Part shown: positions 11,367 through 23,712 of the stretch, piece by piece | Numbering within the stretch: the first letter of the stretch is position 1 | Layout: every line of letters begins with the position of its first letter | Assembly (NCBI GenBank): GCA_963678705.1 | Contig: OY783203.1 | Span: 27,696,535 to 27,760,534, forward strand | Source: Panorpa germanica | Taxonomy: Eukaryota > Arthropoda > Insecta > Mecoptera > Panorpidae | Length of the DNA: 64,000 bases | Direction: 5' to 3' | Program-made: the position numbers and the translations under genes | The notes under the pieces: model-generated | What the model was told of the DNA's origin: nothing | What the model saw: the letters and a program-made list of their open reading frames with translations, nothing else | Databases searched by the model: none

Positions 11367-12566
11367 GTTATTAACTATAGAAGAAGAGAAAATGTGAGGC
11401 CCGACGTAACTGACATATTGAGGCCTTTCAAAATTGGAAACACGATTGTATGTAAGTTTAGGGTATATTACTTTTTGTTTTGTATCACACCAAATTCAAT
11501 TGTATCCAGTAACAATTTGTTATGTGTCTTTGAATTGGTGTTGACCGTTTAAATCCTGTAAAGCATAACTGATAACTTCCAAAGAGATGTGTAATGATGA
11601 GGGTTAGAACAATAGCAATTTTTGTTTACATTAAGTAACCATAATAACCACGACTTTTAAAAATGGATCCTAGTAAAAAGGAACATATTGTTGTAACTGT
11701 GCATTTCTAATAAAAAATGTAATTTTCCGTTGGATAGTTTGTTACACTGTAATATCGAATTAGGCATTAATCGTTTGACAAATACTCATTTTAACGTAGA
11801 GCAGCCAACGTCGGATTAGCCTGTATATAATACAGATATACGTATATATATTAATAAACATAGTTATGTTAAATTTCTATCTATTCAGAGATTGATAGAG
11901 TGAAGTTGTCAAATATTGACATATTATGCAGCTTTTATATTCCTATCCTCTTGCCCCTTACCTCCAAGGCTGATCACAAGGCTTGATTGCATTTCAACAA
12001 TTGAAGAATGGAACAGTACGACTTACTACAAGTATCTCCTAGCTCCTAGCTACCATTTGTCTAACCTGGCGCTGGCATCCGACATGATTTATCTTTGTTT
12101 AATGTTACTCATATATATAAAACCTTGTGTGAAAGAAATTCAGTAGCACAGTATGAAATGTGCCAGTCATAGTCAACACTCAATACTCAATGCTCCTGCG
12201 GTGCGCGCTTGTAACATCGGTTAGATTTGTAAAAGTCATTATATCGGTAACTTATGAATAATAATAAAATCCATAGTAGAGATTTATAAATTAACTAGAA
12301 ACTTACGAGTATAGTAGACTAACGATAAGTAATTGTTAATGAGGTGACCGGAATTAACAAATGTGTTATTTTAAAACAGATATTCTTAAAGTAGGAGTCG
12401 CCGTTTAAAGTAGAATCTACAGCTTTTGGAAAATTATCACTTCAGAAGGCAATGCTTAAATGCTTGGATTTAGGTTTCAAATTGCGGAGATGTTAACGGG
12501 AAGACTATTAACATTTAAGTAGTGTACTATTAAAAGAATGATATCTGTTTCATCAATTCAAAATAA
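11367..12566. other. AT-rich stretch without a recognised gene
   Basis: I see no supported feature. A 76-codon plus-strand frame at 11916-12146 has no resemblance to any known protein. Confidence 0.45.
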
Positions 12567-13091
12567 AGGAACATTCCCACTCACTGTTTTAATTTAATTT
12601 TGTATTTAATTTAAATTGTTTAGCATATGGCAATACGCGTAGTCATTCACAGCACCATTTTTAATTTTTTTTTTTTTTTTTAAATATCTTAGTTTTTTTG
12701 GAACCTTACAAGGTCCAATGCTTTAAATTAAAAATATTAAATTAAGAAAAACTAGATTATATTATAACCTCCAAAGTGTGACAATCTATAAAAATACAGT
12801 AGATTTACTTTTAAAGGAAGTTTAATATCAGTTTTTGAAAAATATAGAAGAGAAAACAATTTCTATTACTAATTGTTATTAAAAATAGCAATTTTGATTA
12901 CATCACATACAATTTTGTCGAACTATCAAAATTTATATTACTAACGGTGCATACGCACCAACTAAATTACTTAAACTTAAATTAAAACACAAATGTGAAA
13001 AGGAATGGTTAAACGAAAACCTGAAATCTAGATTACAATATTAAATAAAAACAGTAAATTAAATATCAAAACAGTGAGTGTGAATGAAGCT
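12567..13091 (+). mobile_element. MITE-2, complete copy with TAA duplication
   Basis: TAA lies at 12564-12566 and again at 13092-13094. The termini AGGAACATTCCCACTCACTG and, reversed, AGCTTCATTCACACTCACTG form the TIR. About 525 bp with no coding capacity. The copy at 6991-7480 is the same family in the other orientation. TAA target plus short TIR points to PIF/Harbinger. Confidence 0.85.
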
Positions 13092-13094
13092 TAA

Positions 13095-14374
13095 GTGCAA
13101 TAAATAAAAACAAATTTTAAGAAAAGTACTATTGCTTTGTTTAATCAAAACTGACTGGTTCTGTTACTACAGCAGTACAACTAAGTATTTTTAAAGGATG
13201 CAATACGTAACGATACATTTCTAACTTCTTTATATAAAAATAGGGTACAGAAATTGTCTAAATGCAATCATCACCATTTTTACTTGTGATGATTTTTTTG
13301 TATAAAGTGGCGCACTAAGTATAAATGTAATATTTCACCATTGGAGGCCTACTTTATACACGGTGCATCAAGGACCCACTTGCTATAGGAAAATATGACA
13401 CTGATGATAAGTTTGCCACTGGTAATCCTAGCTGATGGTTATTCAATTACAGGACCTTTAAACATTATTTCAAGAGGGACTTGAATAGAAGTCTAGAGAC
13501 CTTGCAGATTAGCTGTGTTGGCCTAGCCTAGTGCTCCACTTCAAACAAACAGCTCAGGTAAAAGATGAAATAAAAAATATTTTTTTTTTAATATTGCTTT
13601 ACATGTATTCTATTTCATATTGTGTTTAAATTAGTTGTTCTATTCATTTTTGCGAATTTTAGAATAGTTAGTTCTTTTATGCACAATGTTGTTTGTTAAT
13701 AAACATATTTAAGGGATATATATATATATATATATAATATACACTTACTATATCTATTAAATACGGGGGCAAATAAAATAATGAAGGTTAACAGTTAAAA
13801 GTTACTAAGAACTGAGAAATAAAAAATAAAAATAAAGAATGAATATGAAAGACAATGTAATGACAGAAGGCGCCGGTCCACGGGCCATAAAAAACGAGTT
13901 TGAAAATGGGAGTTGTCGGCGTCTGCTTGAAACTTCGAATAACCTAGTGCCTAGCCAGATAGAGCCAGATAGCCTCAGATAGCCTGCTAAGTTGCTAGCC
14001 TCTAGGTTCGTTTTACTTCAGTAATGGTACAGCTCGGTAGAATTAGTTTTTAGTTTTAATTTTTAAATATTAATGTATTAATATAATATGTACTAGTATA
14101 ATCATTTTTATAACGTAAAATATGTTTTGTTTTATTTTATATTTAAAATATTGTTAGAAAAGTAGTTAAAGAATTAGTACATAAACGTATATTTAATATA
14201 TAAACCATAATATTTGAAGTCAGGTGATAATTTTCTGTTAAAACTCCAATTCAGTTTTATAAACTGTTATAAATATAATTTCAGAAGAGCTTAAATTATC
14301 CGCGCCCCCCTCTGTGGACGAACATGGTAGAAACAGTGATTATAGAATGAGATATTACCAACAAACATTGACTT
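13095..14374. other. AT-rich stretch, short TA microsatellite inside
   Basis: It holds a TA repeat at about 13717-13741. The segment at 13340-13560 has a more even base composition, but no family was recognised. The 13865-14025 segment has several short repeats of 'AGATAGCC/AGCCAGATAG'. Confidence 0.4.
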
Positions 14375-14377
14375 TTA

Positions 14378-14500
14378 GGTCTTGAACACACTGCGATTTA
14401 AATTGCGTAACACATGGAATCATATGAGCATGCACACACTACGGGTTTTTAATTTTCTTTGTTTTTTGATTTTGATTTAAATCACAGTGTGTTCAAGACC
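14378..14500. mobile_element. 123-bp MITE with long TIRs
   Basis: GGTCTTGAACACACTGCGAT at the left is the inverse, with one internal base difference, of the right end ATCACAGTGTGTTCAAGACC. TTA precedes and TAA follows. The GG start and T-A flanks fit a PIF/Harbinger MITE, although the two trinucleotides differ; a 2-bp TA duplication lying within TIRs TAGG.../...CCTA is the alternative. Confidence 0.7.
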
Positions 14501-14780
14501 TAAGATAAGAGAAGGATGGAGTAGAAGAGAAAACGTTGGGAGACTTTAAAATAAGACAAATTTACACTAAAAGAAATAGCATTAAAGTTGAGAATATCAA
14601 AAATAAAATTGTAACTATAAATAATTGTCGTTGAGACCACCCATTCATTCTCTCTCTTGCCTGTGACTCGTTCACTCACAAAATATTGAAGAATAACAAC
14701 GAATCTGAAGCTCTGATTCATAACACATAATTTTAAAAATAGACAGAAAATTACAAATGTAATTGTTCTATAAAAATTGA

Positions 14781-14990
14781 AGAGGCCGCAGTGGAGATGC
14801 CCGGTCCAGCGCTATGTTTTCTGGAATTAAGTTACTAACAAATGTAATTTGATTATGCTTCAAAATCATAAAAAGAATGAGGCAGCGGTGTTGCCCACAT
14901 ATATGAGCCCACGATACCATAAATACTGTCCACTTTAAAACTCAGAATTGAAAATAGGCCGATGCTAAATAAAAATTAACAAATAAAAAG
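14781..14990 (+). repeat. tRNA-derived SINE, head truncated and decayed
   Basis: It carries 'GGTCCAGCGCTATGTTTTCTGG', 'GAGGCAGCGGTGTTGCCCAC', 'ATATATGAGCCCACGATACCATAAATACTG', 'ATAGGCCGATGCTAAATAAA' and the A-rich tail, in the family order. The GTCGTCGGTGATAGGAC block is lost and the tRNA-like front is not readable. Confidence 0.8.
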
Positions 14991-17900
14991 TTGAGAAGCA
15001 AAACTACACAGAAATAATATTATTTTTATTATTTAATTACAATTATTACAAGCAACCATTTAAAAGTATGTAAAATTGAATTGCCAAACAGGCTGTTGGT
15101 TGTAAAAAAAAAAATATTTTTATATAAATAAAAATAATAAAAAATGTAACATATTTATTCTGCTATTGACGTGGAAAAAAAAGGATTGCACACAGTTGGT
15201 CGAATTTATAAGATTGAAGTATTTTTATAAAATATATTTTAGTATTTGTTTTCATATTTCGATTATTGTTAGAGGTAAACTAATTTAAAAAAATGTTCTT
15301 TTAGTTTTCAGTGCAGCAAAAAACCTTTTTGTCGATAATGAGGTACAAATACAGGTAAAATTTAGGAGGTCTCTGAAGTTTTTTCTAACAAGGCGTTAAA
15401 AGACATAGGTACCAATTAGAGAAACGAAACATTAATGATCCACGAATGTGTGTCTGCTTTACATTAAAAATATATTGTTAAAAATTTAAAAATGATTCTT
15501 GAAAAATAATCTTATACGTCGTCTTATTTTCAATACTAGTACTATCTAATGTAATGTTGAAAGCTTATTAATTTAATTAATTTGGCTTGTCTCCATTTTA
15601 AGTCTATTATATTTCCTATATTTTCCATTACTTCCGTATTATAACAGGTCGGTTTATAATCAGACTAAATTATGATACACTACAATTTCTGAAGATTTTT
15701 TTTTAAATAATGGAATTTCAATTGCAGAATTAATTATTTAAATGAATATATTCGACATTTATCGTTTCGACATTTTTGTACTGGTGATGTTGAGCTTGTT
15801 GCTAGTTGCTGGTTGCCGCAGGACTTCGACTTTAACTCCGACAGGTGTTTGACAAACTGTACGACGTAACAAAACGGAAGTGGATACTAAATTACAAAGC
15901 ACAACAATAAAATTCACATAAATATAAATACCTATGCAAGGATGTTACTTCAATCGTTACAGTTATACCATATATATAATATAAACTCGTATTTATATAT
16001 TTATTGTATATAATAGCAATAGAGCAGTTTCCTACAACGCGAGTTATTATATCGCGCCAGAGATATAGTGGTGACCTCTATACAACGCGATGTTGACAGT
16101 GTGCTTTAATATTCGTAATCTATTGTAACTAGACAACTATTTTAGTACTAGACTATATACAATTTAAAAAATATTGCTTATAAAAAATAAAACTTATTTT
16201 TCTCCTTCACTTATTTAATTTTATTTATTTTTATATTAACTCTTAATTTTACTAACTATTAATTAGGAGGTTTAATTATTTATGTTCAAATATTTAAATC
16301 TTTCCCTTTAAAGATTATAAAGGCGTTATAGCTCCTTTAATATTTCATACATAATATTTGTTGTAATTTTACCAATTTGCAATTATTTGATTTCGAATAA
16401 TGTTTTTAAAAACTATGCTCTTGGATAATGTATGTACTTCTATGGAAATGCTATACAACTAAGCCTGTGATTGCCTTTTCAAATCCCAGCATCGTAAATA
16501 TGTTTCCAGATTGTATTCTCTAGTTATAACTAATGCACGTTGACATAACAGTACTCGTACATTGATGTCTAAATTATTATTTATTACCGCAATAACAAAT
16601 AAAAAAACTAATAACGTATTTGTGTTACATTCGTTAATGATTCTAATTATATAACACATTAAAATAATATCTTTATGACCAGCTCCTCATCATATTTCTT
16701 GAACCTGTCGAATGCTTAGGTACATAGGTACTAGGTATGATGACCAAACTGAAATTTAAAAATACTCGTGTATTTTTTTTAAGTTATGTATTTGCATTCT
16801 TTTATATACAACACAACACATAAAACCTATATTACTGTAATCCATCTCCAACACAAATGGACCTTATTACTTTAATTTAATTATTTGTTTTTAATTTTAT
16901 TAATAGGTCAATATATTATAATTACATATACAGCAGTTAATTAAACTTTAACAAATTAACTATCATTACATTAGTGTTTTTAGTGTGAAGTCTAAAATGA
17001 ATTAACAAAATTTATATTCTAATTTATAATAGTAATTACCTTTTTAAAATCATGTGATTAACTTTGATAAATTGTCACAATAATTTGTCAAATGAAAATA
17101 ACATTTTAGTTATATCATTAACAAATGAAATGTGAATATTATAAACTAGTTAAAATTCATTTTATAATAGATAAAAGTTTAGTTAGTATTACATATAAAT
17201 TGAACATCAATGTTCAAATATAAAAGTAATTATTATAATTTCGTCAATGTTGACAATAAAAATATTTTATACGTTAATTTGTGTAGAATTAGATCACACA
17301 TTTACTATAATGACATGCTTTTTTAGATACATTTTTTACTTGTTATTTTAATTCATTTAAAATGTTTTATTGTAGATGTCTATTGTCACCACAGCATTTC
17401 CTGATCACTGTACCAAGTAATTCAAGTCAAATATTGCACACATATTTTAACTAAATTTAGAAGACAACAAAATAAATCTTAAATTTACGTTTACGTACTA
17501 AATAGTTCGTAATATGACACATAAATAGCGCCACTATTTTTAGATAGTACTAACCTTCAAACGTTTTGTGTAAAAATTTCATGACATTTCAACCGTTAGT
17601 TTACGAGTGACAGTGGTTTTAGTGATGCTGCTTTTGATAATAAAATGCATTTACGGTATGAGAAACGTTGCTAAAATGCAATGCTAGCTAAGTAAGTGCC
17701 AAGTAAATGATTAACATAATATAGAAGATACTAATTACTGGCAGCTAGCAAATGTTCACAACCCTAGCTAGGTTGCATGGGAATTCGGAAGCAATATAAC
17801 TTTACGTATTTTATAGCTAATTCCTCTATGTTTGTTTCCTTTCTTTGAGTTGCTCTTTCATTAATTTACTAATTGTAACATAGTTACTTAATTACTTGTA

Positions 17901-18247
17901 TGAGTAGAGTATCAACAACATCGTTAAATCTTATGCATGAACGATGAAGTTTTTATTTTTATTGTTTTAAACATAAAAAAAACAACAGATGGATAAATGT
18001 GTTTTAAAACTTCCAAAACCGAAATAAAATATTTTACCTACGTTTGATCCTATTATACTCGTACAACTAATATTGAATTCGAAGAATTAAATAATAAAAA
18101 TATATGATTGAGGTTTTTGTTCATATCCTGTGTTGTAAAAACTTTTTTTTTTTTTTTAATTATAATGATTTGAAGTTTGTATGCAACAGATTCACCATTC
18201 TGATTTCGTAACTGTTTGTAGAGTGACGGTTAGTTGTTAATGTTAAT
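14991..18247. other. Long AT-rich stretch without a recognised gene
   Basis: Mostly featureless. The segment at 17494-17560 ('GTTCGTAATATGACACATAAA...AGATAGTACTAACC') resembles 57025-57100, so it is probably an unclassified dispersed repeat. The 16030-16090 segment has short cgcg-bearing near-palindromes. No believable frame. Confidence 0.4.
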
Positions 18248-18250
18248 TAA

Positions 18251-18369
18251 GGCTAGACGCACACTAGAGACTAGGCAAGCAGTCTCTGTATAAGAAGTAT
18301 TGTCTCAATCTATGAACGTTAAATACAACTCTGTTTGGACACAGCATTGGCTAATGTGTGCGCTTAGGC
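18251..18369. mobile_element. 119-bp TAA-target MITE
   Basis: GGCTAGACGCACAC at the left pairs with GTGTGCGCTTAGGC at the right, with a few mismatches. TAA stands at 18248-18250 and 18370-18372. This is the signature of a PIF/Harbinger (Tourist) MITE. Related-looking GCGCACACT ends occur next to the Dll exon at about 55478. Confidence 0.65.
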
Positions 18370-18722
18370 TAACGTCGGTTTCAAACGATGCCACTTCCAA
18401 CGTTGGACGCATCGTGTGGTCGATACTGGAACTAAGTGTGTCCAACCACACACTTGCACTGCTGCACGAATCGTTCAACAAAGAAAGGATTTATACTTGA
18501 AAGTTTTTTTTAGTCAGTGTCAATAATATCAACAAATTAATAAAATAAATAAATCATTCGGATCAAATATTCTTTCCACCGTGTAGTAGGAAACTTGCCA
18601 TGTCAATCTTCCAATATTTGACTCACACGCCTTAAGCAAAATGATATTGCGCTTATTCGTTATACAACATAAACTTAAGTATCCACAGGCCCGCATCAAA
18701 TGCGTTGGATTTATCATAAGAA

Positions 18723-18764
18723 ACGAGTAAGAAAAATAGGCCGACGTTAAATAAATTAAATAAA
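18723..18764 (+). repeat. SINE tail fragment
   Basis: 'AAAATAGGCCGACGTTAAATAAATTAAATAAA' type sequence, the 3' end of the main SINE family; the body is not recognisable upstream. Confidence 0.65.
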
Positions 18765-19233
18765 AAGAAATTTAATTATTACTTAATAAGTTGGCTAAAT
18801 GATTTATCATTTTAATTGACATAAATATTGAATGATATTATTTATATATAATACTTAACTTCCTTTATTCAGAGAAATTATTTAACGAAATATTAATCAA
18901 TTACTTTAGGAATTCGCAGATGATTAAGTTGGACAGGTCGCGATAGTAGTTGCGGACGCGCTACTGCTGGATCAAAGAGAAACAGGAAAGCGGAAAGAAG
19001 GGTTCATTTATATTTTATAGCGATATGTAAGGTACAACTGTATATAGCTATAGTACATGTATTGGTAGTCGTACATACGCATCAATTCATTATTTACTCT
19101 TGAAATACTGGTTAGGTACTCATATGCATGTCACTAAAGTTTCAATTGCTTCAATTATTTTTTTCCATATTTTATTTTTGTGTGTTTATTTCTCTTTCAT
19201 TGCATATAAAATATATAACAGTCTTTATTCTAA

Positions 19234-19589
19234 TGCCGATCTCATACCCGAGAGACAGTTTTGAAAACAGTTTTGTTGTCAAAAAACAAAACAAAATTAT
19301 GTTTTGTTTTATTTTAAAACAGTTCTGTTTTTCGAAAACAGACTGTTCACACTGAACAGACTGGTTTTGTTTTTAGTGTTTTTCTGTGTGTCTCATAAAA
19401 ATTATAAACATGATAAACAACAACTGACAAGCGAACTCCAGATTGGAATGCGTTTTATATACTAAAACAGCAACAAAAGACGAAAATGTTTAGGAACTGT
19501 CTCTTTGGTGTAAACATTGGTGTTTTTGTTCAGAAAAACAACTTTTTGTTCGTGTTTTATTGAACTGTCTCTCTGGTGTGAAACCGGCA
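19234..19589 (+). mobile_element. MITE-1, complete copy with TAA duplication
   Basis: TAA at 19231-19233 and 19590-19592 flanks the element. The left TIR is TGCCGATCTCATACCCGAGA (diverged) and the right TIR ends GGTGTGAAACCGGCA. It has lost an interior block present in 33226-33654 (the 'CGCAAATGTTCACAAAAAAC...CTTACC' part). A SINE fragment on the other strand begins ten bases after it. Confidence 0.9.
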
Positions 19590-19598
19590 TAATATGGA

Positions 19599-19684
19599 CA
19601 AAATTCTGATAACAACAAAACACAAAGCAGAAAATATAGCATTGGTCCGGCATCGAATCCGCGTCAAGCACACTGCTACTGTAC
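19599..19684 (-). repeat. tRNA-derived SINE head, minus strand
   Basis: Read in reverse it gives the box A region 'GGTACAGTAGC', a degenerate box B 'CGGATTCGATGCCGG', and 'ACCAATGCTATATTTTCTG'. The 3' body is missing, possibly cut by the adjoining MITE-1 insertion. Confidence 0.65.
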
Positions 19685-20024
19685 CGTTAAAGATTACTTA
19701 TGATATAAAAATTAATATAAATTATTGTAACAAATTTATATTTAATTATGTAAATTTATGGGACAAACTAACGATCAAAGAAGTATTAAACATGTCAAAA
19801 CAAATCTTTAAAATAATATATTAATTAAGAAGATAAAATATCCAACGTATTAAATACGTACGTGTCAGTATATATGAACTTCTTTAGAGGTGCCACTTAA
19901 GCTCAACACATATAAAAATGAAAAGAAAACAAAAAACATAACCTACAAAAAAAAAAGGTTGAGGTTGAATTTACAATATATGTATTCTTGGATCCACCCT
20001 CATGGCTTAGCAAATAAATTTAAG

Positions 20025-20030
<6 letters not shown>

Positions 20031-20105
<75 letters not shown>
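20031..20105. repeat. TA microsatellite, about 75 bases
   Basis: An uninterrupted TA dinucleotide run. The Ile-Tyr repeat seen if it is translated is an artefact of the dinucleotide. Confidence 0.98.
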
Positions 20106-20108
<3 letters not shown>

Positions 20109-20291
20109 TCAGAAATTATGAACCTTACTCGTTTCACCACACATAAAAGTATTATAATTGTAAATGCCCTAGCCGGTGCTCGTGACTCATAACGATCTCA
20201 TGAGTTGGACGTAAACTATAAAAATAAATACTCGAACTAGCGAATGCAAATTGAAGCAAGAAAACCAAAACGAGAAAACGAGTGGTCATAG

Positions 20292-20545
20292 CCCAGTAAA
20301 CAATTTGGTGAAGTGCCCTATTTAGTGACGTTTCTATCACTATTTCACTTCAATTATAGTTCGCATCAACTTTATCTTCATTTGTATTCCGACAGGTGGA
20401 GTAATTTCGCCATCTGTAGCCGATAAAGTAGACATTTTATATGAAAAAATGTAAGAAACTGAACTATAAATGAACTCTTTCATGACAAAAAAATCATGAC
20501 GCATCTTCAATATGATGTCAAAGTGACTCCAAAATGTTTACTGGG
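20292..20545 (+). mobile_element. Family B TIR element, 254 bp
   Basis: The termini are CCCAGTAAACAATTTGGTGA and, reversed, CCCAGTAAACATTTTGGAGT. The dinucleotide AG stands on both sides (20290-20291, 20546-20547). The copy at 61416-61669 is the same length and nearly identical, which means recent spread or homogenisation. There is no coding capacity. The superfamily is not clear; 2-bp duplications of variable sequence would allow CACTA-like elements. Confidence 0.9.
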
Positions 20546-20819
20546 AGGTCAAGTACTGGCACCACGCCCTTACTTGTGCTGTGCTCCCTGTTACACCAGA
20601 ATTTTTTAGGTAAATATAATGTCTCATTACATTAAAAAAAATATTCTTAGAGATAAATTTGCGTTTTGTGACGTAAATAAAACGTTTTATGCAAGATTAT
20701 ATAATGTTACGTATTAAAGTAATATATTAGAATAAGATTTTGCATTTACCTTCGGTAAAATATATAAAATAGTACATGAAATATTGGCAAAATGAAAATT
20801 TTACATGAATGTAAGTTAA

Positions 20820-21678
20820 CCCTGCGTGTGTACACTGGGTCTTTTAGGGAACAGTTGAATTTCAAACTTCTATTTCTCTCATGAGTACAGAGCGCGCTTC
20901 ACCTATGCCCTCTAAAAAATCTAGGAAGTGGTAGGGACTTAAGGTTCTAGCAGCGTCCGGATCTGGCAGTTAACCGGCAAAGGTGAGCCAGTTAAACTTG
21001 CATCTCTTTTTTTTTGTTTTTCTCGTTGTTTTACAGTTTTTTCATGGTTAAAATAAATGTTTTATGTAATTTAATATATTATTACTTAGATTATATATAT
21101 AGATTTTTTTTTATTCTTCATCTTTTCACTACAATAAGTTTTTGAAGATGGATGACAATTCAACGGTTGCGCACCGTAAATTCTCTTTTTGAAACTAATT
21201 ATAATTAATTAATATTAATTATTATTTCATAACTTTTGTATTTTCATCAATAAAAACTTATTTTGTGCCGAATAATCACCGTTCCGTTTATTATAACATC
21301 CCTGAATCCGTAAAATATTCCCCACTTTCAGGTGCACAAATAATTCAACTTTTTTAAGCCCACGCCAAAGACACTATATTCATTCGAAAGCTTATAGTCT
21401 AAGATAAAAAAGTCTAGAACCGTTTTCCTTAATATTTGTTTGTTCTAAAGTTATGAATTTTTAACAATATTCCGTTTTTTACGCGTTTTTCACTGTTTGT
21501 GAATTTTTACTAACAACGGTTTTAAACTTTGGACTTTGGCAACTTCTGGACCATGTAGTAGACACTTCAAGAAGTAATCCAGAATTTTTTCAGATTCTCT
21601 GAAAGCTTAGAAAACGCTAAAAACTCAACTGTTCCCTCAAAGACCCAGTCTCGAAAAATAGAGTGTTCACACGCAGGG
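20820..21678. mobile_element. TTAA-target element (piggyBac-like, non-autonomous), 859 bp
   Basis: TTAA flanks both ends (20816-20819, 21679-21682). The left TIR is CCCTGCGTGTGTACACTGGG and the right TIR, reversed, CCCTGCGTGTGAACACTCTA. The pairing continues inward through 'GGGTCTTT.AGGGAACAGTTGA', with about 18 bases missing from the left arm. The CCCT start and TTAA target fit piggyBac-type transposases. No long frame is present, so it must be mobilised in trans. Confidence 0.88.
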
Positions 21679-21682
21679 TTAA

Positions 21683-22443
21683 TATTCATGTTTTGTGTGG
21701 TTAAATATATATTAGAGATACTTTTAAAAACGTCATCTGTATCTAAATACAACCAGCACTAAAGTCTCTCAGCACATGATCTTCTTTCTCTTTCTACCAC
21801 CACTCTTTATTATGATGTAGTAATTACATGTAACGCGAACAAACATAATAAAAATCATTTATTTATGTTAATGTATTTACTCTTTAGAAGAAACATTGCA
21901 AATATTCAATTTACATTTTTAATAAAACCAGACTATACCAATATCAAAATGGGTGTGTACAAACATAAAAATAAAAAATAGAATATAAAGATAAATAAAT
22001 ATGAATTATTATCATGTGATACCGGCGTCGGCGTCGCGTCGGTTTGTTCTTGTATTTGTCTGTTGGCTACCTTGCCACCGTCACTGTCACCGTCACCCAG
22101 CCTGGCAGAGATACATACTCGCATAAAAGTCAGGTGACCTCTATTACGCGAGTATAAATATATTGGTTTTACTTTTTATTACATTTATTTTCTGTTTACA
22201 TAACCCCCATCGAATTGCTATTATACATTCCAAGTCAAACAAAAGGAATAAAAAAAATATTAATAAGAATTGTTTTACTATAATACATCTATATTAAAGC
22301 TGCTTGTTTTAAATTTATGAGCAAATAAATTTAGTTGTCAATATCTGGATTAAGTGGTCAGTCCAGTCGAACACTGGAAAAAATAATTTTGCTAAAATGT
22401 GTATTTGATTTATTAAAAACTATAAAATATACGCTATATAATA
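21683..22443. other. AT-rich stretch without a recognised gene
   Basis: Nothing recognised. A GC-richer patch lies at about 22020-22110 (accggcgtcggcgtcgcgtc and a run of 'caccgtcac'), with no matching family. Confidence 0.4.
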
Positions 22444-22488
22444 CAGAACGACACAGTGTGTAAGAGCATTGATGTTTGACACTGCCTG
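22444..22488 (+). repeat. SINE head fragment fused to family B
   Basis: 'ACGACACAGTGTGTAAGAGC' followed by 'ATTGATGTTTGACACTGCCTGCTGT' matches the front of the full SINE at 31637. It breaks off exactly where family B sequence begins. Confidence 0.65.
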
Positions 22489-22644
22489 CTGTATTCAGAC
22501 AGATGGAATGATTTCACCATTATATAAATAGACATTTCATATGAACTACTGTGATAAACTGAACTGTAAATAAACTCTTTCATGACAAAAAAATGATACG
22601 CATCTTCAATACGATGGCAAAGTGACTCCAAAATGTTTACTGGG
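22489..22644 (+). mobile_element. Family B element, right part only
   Basis: It follows the right 60% of the 254-bp copies: 'GGAATGATTTCACC', 'AGACATTTCATATGAA', 'AACTCTTTCATGACAAAAAAAT', 'CGCATCTTCAAT', and the terminal ACTCCAAAATGTTTACTGGG. The left TIR is missing at the join with the SINE fragment. Confidence 0.8.
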
Positions 22645-23426
22645 AATTAGCCCCCATGATCGAATCCGTGTTCTCGTATACTGTGCTATCCCTCAATCTA
22701 ATGGTCACAAAAATTATCGATTAATTTAACTAAAAAAGCCGTGAAAAAATTTCTATATAACAAGGTACCAAAGAAAAAATAATTGAACTTTTAGAAGTTT
22801 TTATCGAATTTTACTGGACTAATATATTATTATTTCCTAACAAGTATTTAAATAAAATAAATATAATATTTATTGATTATTACGTTTATTAGACGTGTTG
22901 ACACTTATTATTAACGTATGGATATTTAGCAAATAGAATATTGCTTGTTTATTATTAGTTTTAATAATGGTGATCATTTACAAATAATTGTCAAATCATT
23001 TAATACTATGTTCGTCAAAATTGTAGTTCTCAACTCCCTGCTGGCTTCCAGTGATGCTTCTATTGCAGAAGTCGTTTTACGTTATGTAATGATTATGTTG
23101 ATGACATTTCTAGGTTAGATGGATACATGGCGTACTGACTTAAAGGGGATGATAACTATTCAATTAACACAGCGGTATTTTAAAGATACGTATTAGCTTA
23201 GTACGCAAATAAACTTTATGTTTTAGGCAAGAGCATTAGGGCATTATGGCATTCATTATTGAAAACATGAAAACATGGGCTACACGAATTGTACACTTTT
23301 AGTAAGACCTATTTTGTAACTCTTATACTGGTTCCGTTAACTAGTGAAGATTTTTAGAGACCTATATTTTCTAAATTACTATTGCCCGCCCTAAAGTATG
23401 GGGTTCATTTTGCACTTTTTTTAAAG

Positions 23427-23712
23427 TCGACTGAAAATTTTGAGTAAGGGGGGGAGGGAGTCAAGAAATTTTGACAACATGCGACAAGGGGGGGGGGAGG
23501 TAGTTTAAGGTGTTGTGATGTCACATGTTTTGCAAGTTAAATTAGTTAAAAAAAAAGGTAATTTGCTAAAAAATTATAAAAATTAAAAAAATATATTAAT
23601 TAAAATAATTATATTAATTAAAATTATGACAAGGACGAAGGGGAAGATGATCAGAATTGCAGGAAATTTGTGTGACGTAAGTTATGGATGGTCCCATAGG
23701 GATCTTAGTGTA
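23427..23712 (+). repeat. Unclassified dispersed repeat ending TTTGTGTGACGTAAGTTATGG
   Basis: It carries G-runs ('GGGGGGGAGGGAG', 'GACAAGGGGGGGGG'), 'GTGATGTCACATG' and a second 'GACAAGGACGAAGGGG', then 'TCAGAATTGCAGGAAATTTG' and the GTGTGACGTAA ending. Much of this recurs at 31960-32232, with weaker relatives at 51210-51312 and 54925-55030. The family is unknown to me; a retroelement 3' part is possible. Confidence 0.6.

Noticed and set aside
19890-20192. 100-codon frame with a long Ile-Tyr run
   Set aside because: The run is the TA microsatellite translated; the same happens at 34317-34517 and 35123-35488.
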